Assembly (NCBI GenBank): GCA_963846925.1
Contig: CAWJXW010000005.1
Span: 124,001-188,000 of the forward strand
Source: JAQBQB01 sp963846925
Lineage (GTDB): Bacteria > Gemmatimonadota > Gemmatimonadetes > Gemmatimonadales > Gemmatimonadaceae
DNA: 64,000 bases
Direction: 5' to 3'
A program made the position numbers and the translations under genes. This document shows, one piece after another, positions 9,857 to 19,064 of this stretch. A model generated the notes under the pieces. The model was not told the origin of the DNA. It searched no databases and saw only the letters and a list, made by a program, of their open reading frames with translations. Position 1 is the first letter of the stretch, and every line of letters begins with the position of its first letter.

Positions 9857-10230
9857 ATGAGCGGTCGCTCGGCCATCACGCACGTTCCCAAGCCTTGGGG
9901 ACACGAAACGATCTGGGCGCAAGACGGACGCGTACGTCGGCAAGATCCTGCACATCAAAGCCGGTGAAGCGCTGTCGGTCCAGTATCACACGGTCAAGGA
10001 TGAAACGGTCTACCTGATGTCCGGGCAGCTCAAGTACCGAATCTGGGAGGGCGACACGCCGCGTGGACGTCGAACTCGAGATCGGCGACGCGTTCCGCGT
10101 CACGCCGGGGACGGTGCACCAGATGGAAGCGGTCACCGACTGCGACATTCTGGAGGTTTCGACGCCGCACCTGGACGACGTCGTGCGACTGAAAGACCGG
10201 TACGGCCGCGAAGGGACGAGCGCGCCGTGA
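9857..10230 (+). CDS. Cupin protein, mannose-6-phosphate-isomerase-like (frameshifted)
   Basis: ATG 9857 gives MSGRSAITHVPKPWGHETIW, then after an extra C at GCGCAAG (9917-9923) AYVGKILHIKAGEALSVQYH and TVKDETVYLMSGQLKYRIWE. After a second indel near 10061 it reads ELEIGDAFRVTPGTVHQMEA. The PWGHE opening and the metal-binding H-x-E and H motifs are those of the type II phosphomannose isomerase cupin domain. The stop overlaps the next start (GTGA), which encodes a sugar nucleotidyltransferase. Together they may make or handle an activated sugar, like the two halves of a bifunctional PMI-GMP enzyme. Confidence 0.75.
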
Positions 10231-11217
10231 AGGTCATCATCCCGCTGGCGGGGAAGGGCACGCGCCTCAGGCCGCACACGCACATCACGCCGAAGCCGAT
10301 GCTCAAGATCGCCGGCAAGCCGGTGATCGACTACGTGATGGAGGACCTGGCCCGGTTGGGCGACGTGACGCAGGTCATCTACATCACGGGCCATCTCAAG
10401 GAAAAGGTCGAGGCGTACGCTCGCGCGAAGTACCCGTTCGACTCGGTGTTCATCGAGCAGAAGGTCCAGGACGGGACGGCGGGCGCCGTGGCGCTGGCGC
10501 GTGCGTACGTCGACGAGCCGGTCTTCATCATCTTCGTCGACACGATCTTCGACGCGGACCTGTCGGTCGTGAAACGCACGGACGCCGACGGCATCATCTG
10601 GGTGAAGACGGTCGATGACTACCAGCGTTTCGGCGTGGTGGTGAGCGACGCCGCCGGGAACATGACGAAGATCGTCGAGAAGCCGTCGACGCCGGTGTCC
10701 AAGCGAGCCAACATCGGTCTCTACTACATTCGTAATTGGAAGCTATTGTACGAAGGCATCGATTGGACGCTGAAGCAGCCGAAAAACAAGGGCGAGTATT
10801 ATCTCACCGACGCGTTCCAGTACATGATCGACCACGGCGCGCGGATCAAAGTGATCGACGTCGAAGGTTGGTACGACGCCGGCGAACAGGGCACGCTCCT
10901 CGAGACGAATCGCACGATGCTCGAGAAGGGGCGGGCGCGAAAACCCGCCGCGCTTCCTCCGGGCGTCGAGGTGATCGATCCCGTGTACATCGAGGACGGG
11001 GTCGCGCTCGTCGCGTCGACGGTCGGGCCCAACGTGTCGATCGGCGCGGGAAGCCGCATCGAGCGCTCGCGGATTCGCGACACGATCGTCGGCGAAGGAA
11101 CGTCCATTCTCGACTCGTCGCTGGCCGGCGTCGCTGATCGGCGACGCGGCGGTCGTGGACGGGGCGCAAGGACAGCTGAACGTGAGCGACCACTCCGTGG
11201 TGAAGGTGCGCTCGTAG
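10227..11217 (+). CDS. Sugar-phosphate nucleotidyltransferase (one frameshift)
   Basis: GTG 10227 starts MKVIIPLAGKGTRLRPHTHI, with the G-x-G-T-R-L-R-P nucleotide-binding signature. TPKPMLKIAGKPVIDYVMED and DTIFDADL follow, as in glucose-1-phosphate thymidylyltransferase or mannose-1-phosphate guanylyltransferase families. The C terminus is a left-handed beta-helix (VGPNVSIGAGSRIERSRIRD). One extra G at 11133 (GTCGCTGATC) shifts the frame. Restoring it gives LIGDAAVVDGAQGQLNVSDH and a stop at 11215-11217. The exact sugar and nucleotide cannot be told from sequence. It overlaps the upstream cupin by four bases. Confidence 0.85.
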
Positions 11218-11254
11218 GAGCGCGCCTCGAGACAACGCGAGCCCACCCACCCCA

Positions 11255-11989
11255 ATGATCTCGGTTCGCGCGCTGACCAAACTCTACGGCGACTTCGCCG
11301 CCGTGCGCGACGTGAGCTTCGACGTCGGCGCGGGCGAGATCCTCGGTCTCGTCGGCCCGAACGGCGCCGGCAAGACGACGACGCTTCGCTGTCTGGCGGG
11401 CATCATCGCGCCGTCGAGCGGCACCGTCGCCATCGCCGGGCACGACATCCAGAAGGACCCCCTCCCCGCCAAGCGCGCGCTCGCCTTCATCCCCGACGAG
11501 CCGCATCTGTTCGACTACCTGTCGGTCGATGAGCACCTGCGCTTCATCGCGCGGCTCTACGGCGTGGCCGATGTCGAGACGCGGATCGGGCCGCTGCTCG
11601 ACGAGCTCGAGCTCGGCGACAAGCGCCGGTCGCTTCCGGGTGAGTTGTCGCGCGGCATGCGGCAGAAGCTCGCCATCGCGTGCGGACTGCTGCACGACCC
11701 GTCGGTTCTCGTTCTCGACGAGCCGCTCACCGGACTCGATCCGGCCGGAATGCGCCGGATGCGCGCGACGGTGACGCAGCGCGCGGCACAAGGCACGTCG
11801 GTGATCCTCAGCTCGCACCTGCTCAACCTCGTCGAAGAGCTGTGCACGAAGCTGCTGGTGCTCCGGCAGGGTCGGGCCGTGGCGTACGGCACGATCGGCG
11901 AGATCATCGAGGCGCACCCGTCGCTCGTGTCGAAGTCGCTCGAGGAAGTCTTCCTTTCGCTCACCGCGGCAGATTCGTCGGCCGGATGA
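11255..11989 (+). CDS. ABC transporter ATP-binding protein
   Basis: A 244-residue ABC ATPase. Walker A is GPNGAGKTT (about residue 34), the signature region is ELSRGMRQKLAIACG, Walker B is VLVLDEPLTGLDP and the H-loop lies in ILSSHLL. The fold matches drug/Na+ (CcmA-type) exporter ATPases. It energises the permease encoded immediately downstream, whose ATG overlaps its stop (ATGA, 11986-11989). The substrate is unknown. Confidence 0.93.
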   Translation: MISVRALTKLYGDFAAVRDVSFDVGAGEILGLVGPNGAGKTTTLRCLAGIIAPSSGTVAIAGHDIQKDPLPAKRALAFIPDEPHLFDYLSVDEHLRFIARLYGVADVETRIGPLLDELELGDKRRSLPGELSRGMRQKLAIACGLLHDPSVLVLDEPLTGLDPAGMRRMRATVTQRAAQGTSVILSSHLLNLVEELCTKLLVLRQGRAVAYGTIGEIIEAHPSLVSKSLEEVFLSLTAADSSAG

Positions 11990-13695
11990 ACGCGCTGCTG
12001 TATCTGAGCTGGAACAGCGCGCGCAACCGATTCCTGTCGGCGTTCCGGCGGGCGCGCAGCCCGCGCTACGCGGTCGCCCTCATCGTCGGCGGCCTCTATC
12101 TGTGGGGGTTCCTCTGGCGGCCGGTGAACTACCCGGGCGCGACGAGCTTCCTGCTCAGCCAGCCGAGCGAGATGCTCATCACGTTGCTGGCGGTGCTGAC
12201 GTTGGCGGGACCGTGGGTGTTCGGGTCCGACACCCTCGCGCTGGCGTTCACCCAGGCGGAGGTGTCGATGCTGTTCCCGGCGCCGATCAGCCGGCGCGGA
12301 CTCATCGGCCACAAGTTGTTTCGCGCCCAGGTCGCGGTGTTGATCAACGCGGCGATCTGGGTGTTCGTGCTGCGGCGCGGCGGCAATTTTCTGCCGTCGC
12401 CGCTGCGCGCCGTCGGCGTGTGGGTGCTCTTCTCGACGCTCAACCTCCACCGGCTCGGCGCCGCGCTCGTGCAGTCGTCGCTCAAGGAGCACGGTCGTGC
12501 CGCCGCGAAGCGCAACTGGTGGTCGATCGCGCTCTTCGGGTTCGTCGGCGCGGCGCTCGTCAGCGGCTTCGTCGTGAATCGCCGGGAGCTGCTCGACACG
12601 ACCGGCATCGGCGAGTTCTTCGTCGCCGTCGCCCATGTGCTGGCGCAGCCGCCGGCGTCGATCGGGCTCTGGCCGTTCCATCTCGTCGTCGCTCCGACGT
12701 TCGCGCGCTCGATCACGCAGTGGCGGTACGCGATCATCCCGGCGCTCGCCGTCATGGGTCTTCACGTGTTCTGGGTGCTGCGCAACGACGCGGCGTTCGA
12801 GGACGCGGCGCTCGAAGCGTCGGAGGAACGGGCGCGCCGCGTGGACGCGATCCGGTCACGCCGCTCGCTCGTCGTGCCGAAGTCCTCGCTCGCCGCCAAG
12901 ACGACGCTTCGCCTCAACGCGATGGGCCATCCGGCGATGGCGATCTTCTGGAAGAACATCCTCTGCTTGCGGCGCACGGCGCAGCTTCGACTGCTGATCG
13001 GTCCGGCGGGAATGGCCATCGCGTTCGGCGCGGCGCTGTCGAGCGGCGCGCGCGACTTCTCGCTATGGGTAGCCGCGACGGCGACGACGTTCGCCGGGCT
13101 GCTGATCGTGTTCGGCGGGCGTATCGTGCGAAACGACCTGCGGCACGACATGCTGCATCTGCCATTGCTCAAGGCCGTACCGGTCCGCTCGAGCGACATC
13201 GTGCTGGCCGAGGTCGCGTCGGCGACCGTGCCGATCGTCGCGCTGCAGCTCGCCGTCATCGTGATCGCGTGCGTCGCCAGCTTCGGGACGGATCGAGTCA
13301 CGCTGTCGGCGAGCGTGCGGTTCGCCATCGTGGCCGGAGCGCCGTTCCTCATGCTCGCCATCAACGGCGCGCTCATCACGATTCAGAACGGAATGGCGAT
13401 TCTCTTTCCTGCGTGGATTCGCCTCGGCAGCTCGGTGAGCACGGGCGTCGAGACGCTCGGGCAAAACGTGCTCGCGATGGTGGCGAACCTGTTCACCCTG
13501 CTCGTCGCGCTGCTCCCGCCGACGGTGCTCGCCGCGCTCACGTTTCAATTCCTCGGCGGCATGCGCGAGCGGACGCTGTTCGCGATCTGGCTGCCGATGG
13601 TCGTCGCGGCGGTGGTGCTGGCGATGGAAACGTATGCCGCCATCTTGTGGCTCGGACGAGCGCTGACGCGCGCAGAACCGCTTCAGACTACTTGA
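11986..13695 (+). CDS. ABC exporter permease
   Basis: A 569-residue integral membrane protein translationally coupled to the ATPase. It opens with MNALLYLSWNSARNRFLSAF, then many hydrophobic helices (VALIVGGLYLWGFLW, TLLAVLTLAGPWVFG). A cytoplasmic charged stretch around residues 265-310 (ALEASEERARRVDAIRSRRS) separates two membrane halves. The last helices include FTLLVALLPPTVLAAL. It resembles putative ABC-exporter permeases of the ABC-2 type. No close functional family is recognised. Confidence 0.85.
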   Translation: MNALLYLSWNSARNRFLSAFRRARSPRYAVALIVGGLYLWGFLWRPVNYPGATSFLLSQPSEMLITLLAVLTLAGPWVFGSDTLALAFTQAEVSMLFPAPISRRGLIGHKLFRAQVAVLINAAIWVFVLRRGGNFLPSPLRAVGVWVLFSTLNLHRLGAALVQSSLKEHGRAAAKRNWWSIALFGFVGAALVSGFVVNRRELLDTTGIGEFFVAVAHVLAQPPASIGLWPFHLVVAPTFARSITQWRYAIIPALAVMGLHVFWVLRNDAAFEDAALEASEERARRVDAIRSRRSLVVPKSSLAAKTTLRLNAMGHPAMAIFWKNILCLRRTAQLRLLIGPAGMAIAFGAALSSGARDFSLWVAATATTFAGLLIVFGGRIVRNDLRHDMLHLPLLKAVPVRSSDIVLAEVASATVPIVALQLAVIVIACVASFGTDRVTLSASVRFAIVAGAPFLMLAINGALITIQNGMAILFPAWIRLGSSVSTGVETLGQNVLAMVANLFTLLVALLPPTVLAALTFQFLGGMRERTLFAIWLPMVVAAVVLAMETYAAILWLGRALTRAEPLQTT

Positions 13696-13734
13696 ACAGC
13701 TTGGGCATCGGCCGTTCGCCGAGAGTCGAGGCTT

Positions 13735-14946
13735 CTACGCGACGAGCCTTGCCGCCGCGGTAACGATGGTCAGGGCTCGCGCGACGCCGAGCGTGCCGCG
13801 GAGATTGTCGAACCACTCGGAGTGAGTGTGTGCGTCGCCGCCGCGGCCGCCGGCGCCGATCGCGATCGCCGGGATGCCCTGGCTGATGGGCACGTTGGCG
13901 TCGGTCGAGGCGAGCGCGAGGTCGGGCTGGCGGCCGATGAGCATCGTCGCCTCGATCGCCTGTTGCACGAGGTCATCCTCGACCGGCGTCTCTCCGCACG
14001 GGCGCTCGCCGATGGACTCGACGCGGACGGTGAGCGGCGCGGCGCCGAGCGTGCGGCGGGCGTTCTCTTCGTCGGCGGCGGCGTGCGCGGCGCGACGGAC
14101 CGTGCGCTCGAGGTCCTCGAGCTGGGCGGCCGAGATCGATCGTGCGTCGATCTCGAGCCATGCCGACGCTGGAATCGAGTTCACCGAAAGCCCGCCGCCG
14201 ATGCGTCCGACCGACAGCGTCGTACGCGGGGCGGTCGGAAGGTGAATCGACGCCAAGCGAGAGGCAGCGCCGGCAGCGGCGTGCACGGCGTTCGGCGCGC
14301 CGAACGCAGCCCACGAATGGCCGCCGGGTCCGTGAAACGAAACGCGAAAGCGCCGCGATCCGAGCGCGCGGTGGATGACCCGTTCGTCGCCGGCGCCGTC
14401 GAGCGCGACCACGGCGTGCGCATTCGCGCCGCGTCCGGCGAAATAGTGCTTGGCGCCTCGCAGATCGCCGATGCCTTCCTCGCCGGTCGTCGCCACGAAC
14501 TCGACGGGACGCTGAGTTCGTACGCGAGTACCGTCGATCTCGGCGGCGAGCGCGAGCATGACCGCCAAGCCGCGGCCATTGTCGTTGATGCCAGGGCCGA
14601 CGAGGCGCTCGCCGTCGCGGCGGATCGAGAGATCGGTCGTGCGAGGAAACACGGTGTCGAGGTGCGCGCAGATCACGACGGGCGAAAGACGAGTCGTTCC
14701 CGCGCGCCGGCCGATGACGTTGCCGGCCGCGTCCGTGTGGATGTCCGCCAAGCCGCAGTCGTGGAACCGGCGCGTGACCCAGCTCGCGCGCTCGTGTTCC
14801 TCTCCCGTCGGCGCGGCGATTTGGGCGACGGCGATTTGCGACCGGACGATCGCGTCGTCGCGCGCCGCGAGTCGCGCGTGCGCCGCGGCGAGCGCCCGGT
14901 GTGTCGTGGCCGTCTCGGAGGCCCCCCCCGTGCCCTGCGGTCTCAT
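13735..14946 (-). CDS. M20/M25/M40-family metallopeptidase
   Basis: A binuclear zinc peptidase or deacylase of about 403 residues. Motifs are VVICAHLDTVF (His and Asp ligands, about residue 90), GPGINDNGRGLAVMLALA (bridging Asp), ATTGEEGIGDLRG (catalytic Glu pair) and the C-terminal HTHSEWFD His ligand. The dimerisation lid domain includes SFHGPGGHSWAAFG. ATG 14946 is chosen because the longer frame begins with a TTG and a charged, unconserved stretch. It lies next to the ybdD-cstA peptide-uptake pair and could process imported peptides (inference). Confidence 0.85.
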   Translation of the reverse strand: MRPQGTGGASETATTHRALAAAHARLAARDDAIVRSQIAVAQIAAPTGEEHERASWVTRRFHDCGLADIHTDAAGNVIGRRAGTTRLSPVVICAHLDTVFPRTTDLSIRRDGERLVGPGINDNGRGLAVMLALAAEIDGTRVRTQRPVEFVATTGEEGIGDLRGAKHYFAGRGANAHAVVALDGAGDERVIHRALGSRRFRVSFHGPGGHSWAAFGAPNAVHAAAGAASRLASIHLPTAPRTTLSVGRIGGGLSVNSIPASAWLEIDARSISAAQLEDLERTVRRAAHAAADEENARRTLGAAPLTVRVESIGERPCGETPVEDDLVQQAIEATMLIGRQPDLALASTDANVPISQGIPAIAIGAGGRGGDAHTHSEWFDNLRGTLGVARALTIVTAAARLVA

Positions 14947-15000
14947 TGTGTTCAAGGAGTATTGCTTACCCCTGGGGCGCAAGGCCCGGACCGACCGCGC

Positions 15001-15210
15001 TCAGCAGCAGCGCGTGCCCGGGCGGCTGTAACGCTCCACCATCCGCTGCCGCGCAAACTCGTCGTACGTCATCGGCCGCGCGCCCGGATGGTGATCGCGC
15101 AGATGCGCCACGTAGCGATCATAGTCCGGCGCGCCGATGATTCGGCGCACGATCGCCCCCGCGTTCGTCACGCGGAGGCGTGCCGCACGTACCAGCTCAC
15201 GCGACGTCAT
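15001..15210 (-). CDS. ybdD: YbdD/YjiX-family small protein
   Basis: A 69-residue protein with the family core IGAPDYDRYVAHLRDHHPGA and MTYDEFARQRMVERY and a C-terminal Cys pair (TRCC). It is encoded 33 bases after cstA in the same direction, the usual partnership. In E. coli YbdD is needed for CstA-dependent pyruvate or peptide transport. The length and C-terminal CC match the family. Confidence 0.92.
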   Translation of the reverse strand: MTSRELVRAARLRVTNAGAIVRRIIGAPDYDRYVAHLRDHHPGARPMTYDEFARQRMVERYSRPGTRCC

Positions 15211-15243
15211 TCGACGCTCCGCGGTGAAGTGTTTCGGTCGACA

Positions 15244-17310
15244 TCAGTCGCCGGGGACAGGTATGGCCTCAAACGGCGCCTCCGACGATACCACCGGCTT
15301 GTGTCCGCGCAGCACGGACATCCAAACGCGGGCGCTGTCGGCGATGATGACGACGACGGATACCATGAAGAATATCGTCACGGCCGCGTCGAGATAGTCG
15401 TTGAAGATCATGCGTCGAGCGTCAGCGATGGATTTGATCGCGGCGGGAAGCGCCCCGCTCGCCACCTGCCCCTCCAGCCCGTGCGCGTGGGAGAGGAATC
15501 CGAGCTTCACGTCGGGGGCCAACAGCTTCTGCCAGCCGGCGGTCATCGTCACCGCGAAGAGCCAGGCCATGGGCATGAGCGTGATCCAGGCGAAGCGCGC
15601 CTTGCCCATCTTGATGAAAATCGTCGTGGCGACGCAGAGCGCGACGGTGGCCAGCAGCTGATTCGAGATTCCGAAGAGCGGCCACAACGAGTTGATGCCG
15701 CCAAGCGGATCGAGAATGCCCTGATAGAGGAAATGGCCCCACATCGCGACGATGAGTGCGCTCGAGATCACAACGGCTGGATACCACGACGTGCGTCCGA
15801 GCGGGGCCCAAAGGTGCTTGCCGAGGTCCTGCACCATGAACCGGCCGACGCGCGTGCCGGCGTCGAGCGTCGTCAGAATGAAGAGCGCTTCGAACATGAT
15901 CGCGAAGTGGTACCACAGCGCCAGCGCTCCGCTGCCACCCAACACGTTGGCGAACAGCTGCGCCATGCCGAGGGCCAAGCTCGGCGCCCCGCCGGTTCGC
16001 GAGAGGAGCGTCTTCTCGCCGACCTGTCGGGCAAGCGTCTCCATCTGCGTCGGGTCGAGCGAAAAGCCCCAATGCCGAACCGCCTCGGCCGCGCTGGCCG
16101 CCGTCGTGCCGATCGCGCCGGCGGGAGCATTGACGGCGAAGTACACGCCCGGCGTCAGCGCGCACGCGGCGATGAGCGCCATGACCGCGACGAGCGATTC
16201 CATGAGCATCGCCCCGTAGCCGATCATGCGCGCGTCGGGCTCGCGCTGGAGCATCTTGGGCGTCGTGCCGGACGCGACGAGCGCGTGGAAGCCGGAGATC
16301 GCTCCGCACGCGATCGTGATGAACGCGAAGGGGAACACCTTGCCCGCGAACACCGGGCCGCTGCCGTCGGTGAACTGCGTGAGCGCCGGCATGTGAAGCG
16401 GCGGTAGCGAGATGATGATGCCGACCGCGAGAGCCAACACCACTGCGATCTTCACGAACGCCGAGAGGTAATCGCGCGGGGCGAGCAACAGCCACACCGG
16501 AAGCACCGACGCGAAGAACGCGTACGCCATGACGGCGAGCGCCACCGCCGTGCCGCTCAGCGTGAAGGTCGCGGCGAGCGACGGCTGGTTCGAGGCCCAC
16601 TGGCCGGCGAAGAGTGCGAAGACGATCAACACGATGCCGATGGCGCTCGCCTCGAGCACGCGTCCGGGACGCAGCCATCGCAGATAGACGCCCATCAACA
16701 TCGCGACCGGGATGGTGAGCCCGATCGTGACGAGTCCCCAGGGGCTCGACTTGAGCGCGTTGACGACGATCAGCGCGAGCACGGCGAGTAGTACGATCAT
16801 GATGCCCAGCACGGCGACCAGTGCCGTGGCGCCGGCGACGGGTCCGATCTCCTCGCGCGCCATCTGCCCGAGGGATTTGCCGTTTCGCCGGACAGACGAC
16901 GCGAGGATCACGAAATCCTGCACCGCGCCGCCCAGCGCCACGCCGACGATGATCCAGATGACGCCCGGCAGGTAGCCGAACTGCGCGGCGAGCGTTGGTC
17001 CGACCAGGGGTCCGGGACCGGCGATGGCGGCGAAATGGCTGCCGAAGACGATCCATCGATTCGTCGGGACGTAGTCGCGACCGTCCTCGAGGCGGACGGC
17101 GGGCGTCGCCCGATTCGCGTCCAGCGCGAACACTTTGGCCGCGATCAGCTTGCTGTAGAACCGATACGCAATGGCGTAACTGCACAGGGCCGCGGTGAGC
17201 AGCCATGCGGCGTTGATCGTTTCACCGCGTACGAGTGCGATCCTGCCGAACGCCAGCGCGGCAAGAGCCGCAACGAGAACCCAGATCCCGAAGCGAAGCG
17301 CCTTCGGCAT
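15244..17310 (-). CDS. cstA: Carbon starvation protein A, pyruvate/peptide transporter
   Basis: A 688-residue inner-membrane protein with about 16-18 helices, the usual CstA size. Diagnostic stretches are DYVPTNRWIVFGSHFAAIAG and GPLVGPTLAAQFGYLPGVIW near the N terminus, with HALVASGTTPKML and PLFGISNQLLA later. ATG 17310 is preceded on its strand by AGGAG about nine bases upstream. CstA imports pyruvate or short peptides under carbon limitation in enterobacteria. The upstream 94 bases are shared with a divergent lipoprotein gene, so both promoters lie there. Confidence 0.95.
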   Translation of the reverse strand: MPKALRFGIWVLVAALAALAFGRIALVRGETINAAWLLTAALCSYAIAYRFYSKLIAAKVFALDANRATPAVRLEDGRDYVPTNRWIVFGSHFAAIAGPGPLVGPTLAAQFGYLPGVIWIIVGVALGGAVQDFVILASSVRRNGKSLGQMAREEIGPVAGATALVAVLGIMIVLLAVLALIVVNALKSSPWGLVTIGLTIPVAMLMGVYLRWLRPGRVLEASAIGIVLIVFALFAGQWASNQPSLAATFTLSGTAVALAVMAYAFFASVLPVWLLLAPRDYLSAFVKIAVVLALAVGIIISLPPLHMPALTQFTDGSGPVFAGKVFPFAFITIACGAISGFHALVASGTTPKMLQREPDARMIGYGAMLMESLVAVMALIAACALTPGVYFAVNAPAGAIGTTAASAAEAVRHWGFSLDPTQMETLARQVGEKTLLSRTGGAPSLALGMAQLFANVLGGSGALALWYHFAIMFEALFILTTLDAGTRVGRFMVQDLGKHLWAPLGRTSWYPAVVISSALIVAMWGHFLYQGILDPLGGINSLWPLFGISNQLLATVALCVATTIFIKMGKARFAWITLMPMAWLFAVTMTAGWQKLLAPDVKLGFLSHAHGLEGQVASGALPAAIKSIADARRMIFNDYLDAAVTIFFMVSVVVIIADSARVWMSVLRGHKPVVSSEAPFEAIPVPGD

Positions 17311-17403
17311 GTGTCGAGTGCTCCTGATTTTGAGGGACGACCGGAGCCAAATTGCGCTGCGAAAGAAGGGACAACAAGGGTCGAGCCGTTTAAGTTCCCC
17401 GGC

Positions 17404-18054
17404 ATGTCGTCCCAGCGGATTGTCCTAGCGGGCTTGCTCTTTTCCGCCGCGCCCTTTTTGGGGGCGTGCAAGACCTCATCGCCGACTCCGGCCCAGCCTC
17501 CCGAGCACGCGCTGTCGGGACTGGCGGCCCAGCACGTCGTGCTCCTTCCCACGTACGTCGTACGCGTTGCTCCCGGACTCGGTTGGGCGGTGCCGCGGCT
17601 GACCGAGGTCGCGCGAACTCAGGACGCCGACATCGCCGAGGCGTTCCGCGATCGGGGGATAAAGACGTGGATCCTGCCTAGTGGCTTGGACAGCGCGTTT
17701 CGCCGCAATCCGACGTACGCCACGGACCCGCACGCCCTCGCCGAGGAGCCGCTTCGATCGCCGTCGCTCAGCGGCGACCAGCGGCTTCCGGAGCCGATCG
17801 CGTCGCAGCTGCGCACGATCGTCGCGCTTCACGACGACACGCGTCTCGTGCTCGCGCCGGTCGAGCTTCGGATCGAGGCGGCGACCGGGGGGGCGGCGGG
17901 CGCGGGACGAGGCGTGTTGCGACTCGTGCTCGTGGACGCGCGCACGTCGTCCGTCCGGTGGGTCGGCGACGTCACCAGCGATCCCGCCCCGGCGTTCGGG
18001 CCGTCGATCACCGCGAGCATCGCCTCCAAGCTCAGCGCCGTCATCGCGCCGTGA
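17404..18054 (+). CDS. Putative lipoprotein of unknown function
   Basis: ATG 17404 opens MSSQRIVLAGLLFSAAPFLG followed by ACKTSSP, a lipobox-like site with Cys 22. The mature part contains QHVVLLPTYVVRVAPGLGW and ends in a beta-rich stretch (VLRLVLVDARTSSVRWVGDV). The organisation (a basal value, then a summed VGDV and ASIASKL end) recalls envelope lipoproteins, but I recognise no family. Its stop overlaps the next gene's GTG start by four bases, so it is probably co-transcribed with the dehydrogenase and phosphoesterase genes. Confidence 0.75.
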   Translation: MSSQRIVLAGLLFSAAPFLGACKTSSPTPAQPPEHALSGLAAQHVVLLPTYVVRVAPGLGWAVPRLTEVARTQDADIAEAFRDRGIKTWILPSGLDSAFRRNPTYATDPHALAEEPLRSPSLSGDQRLPEPIASQLRTIVALHDDTRLVLAPVELRIEAATGGAAGAGRGVLRLVLVDARTSSVRWVGDVTSDPAPAFGPSITASIASKLSAVIAP

Positions 18055-19064
18055 CCAAGCACGTCACGCTCATCCCGGGTGACGGGATCGGGCCGTCGAT
18101 CAGCGGCGCGACCGTCAAGATCCTCGCGGCGGCTGGCGCCGACATCGAGTGGGACACGCAGGTCGCTGGAATGGCCGGCGTGGCGCTTTATGGCGATCCG
18201 ATCCCCGACTCGACGCTCGATTCGATCAAGCGAACGAAGCTCGCGCTCAAAGGCCCGCTCGAGACGCCGGTCGGCGAGGGCTTTCGCTCGATCAACGTCG
18301 CGCTCCGGAAAACATTCGATTTGTACGCGAACGTGCGTCCCGCGCATAGCATCGTGCCTGGTGGTCGGTACGGGAACCTGGATCTCGTGCTGATCCGCGA
18401 GAACACCGAAGGGCTGTACGTCGGCGTGGAGCATTACATCAAGATCGGCGACGATCCGCGCGCGGCGGCAGAGTCGGTGGCGATCATCACGCGCATCGGA
18501 TCGGAGCGGATCGTGCGCTACGCGTTCGACTACGCGGTGCGCTACGGACGCAAGAAGGTCACGCTCGTCCACAAAGCGAACATCCTCAAGTTCTCGCAGG
18601 GGTTGTTTCTCGACACCGGGCGCATGGTCGCGCGCGACTACGCCGGCCGCATCGAGTTCGACGAGCGCATCGTCGACGCGATGGCGATGAACCTGGTGCT
18701 CCACCCCGAACGGTTCGACGTGATCTGCACGACGAACCTGTTCGGCGACATCTTGTCGGACGAAATCTCGGGGCTCGTCGGCGGCCTCGGGCTCACGCCC
18801 GGAGCGAACATCGGCGCCAACGGCGCGATCTTCGAAGCCGTGCATGGGACGGCGCCCGACATCGCGGGCAAGGGAATCGCGAATCCCTCGGCGCTCATTC
18901 TCGCGGCGTGCATGCTGCTCGAGCACATCGGCGACGACAGCCGGGCGGCGCGCATTCGGCAGGCATTGGAAACGACGATTCGAGAGGGGAAGACGGTGAC
19001 GCGCGACCTCGGCGGCAGCGCGTCGACCGACCAGTTCACCGAGGCCGTGATCGCCAAGCTGTGA
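18051..19064 (+). CDS. Isocitrate/isopropylmalate dehydrogenase family, probably NAD-dependent isocitrate dehydrogenase
   Basis: GTG 18051 gives MTKHVTLIPGDGIGPSISGA, the classic family opening. Substrate and metal motifs include LIRENTEGLYVGVEHY (the enterobacterial LeuB specificity loop is different, which favours isocitrate), HKANILKFSQGLF (catalytic Lys), DVICTTNLFGDILSDEISGL (metal Asp residues) and EAVHGTAPDIAGKGIANPSA (NAD loop). The length of 337 residues fits NAD-type isocitrate dehydrogenases of this family, but homoisocitrate or isopropylmalate specificity cannot be excluded. It would feed the TCA cycle. It overlaps both neighbours by four bases. Confidence 0.85.
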   Translation: MTKHVTLIPGDGIGPSISGATVKILAAAGADIEWDTQVAGMAGVALYGDPIPDSTLDSIKRTKLALKGPLETPVGEGFRSINVALRKTFDLYANVRPAHSIVPGGRYGNLDLVLIRENTEGLYVGVEHYIKIGDDPRAAAESVAIITRIGSERIVRYAFDYAVRYGRKKVTLVHKANILKFSQGLFLDTGRMVARDYAGRIEFDERIVDAMAMNLVLHPERFDVICTTNLFGDILSDEISGLVGGLGLTPGANIGANGAIFEAVHGTAPDIAGKGIANPSALILAACMLLEHIGDDSRAARIRQALETTIREGKTVTRDLGGSASTDQFTEAVIAKL

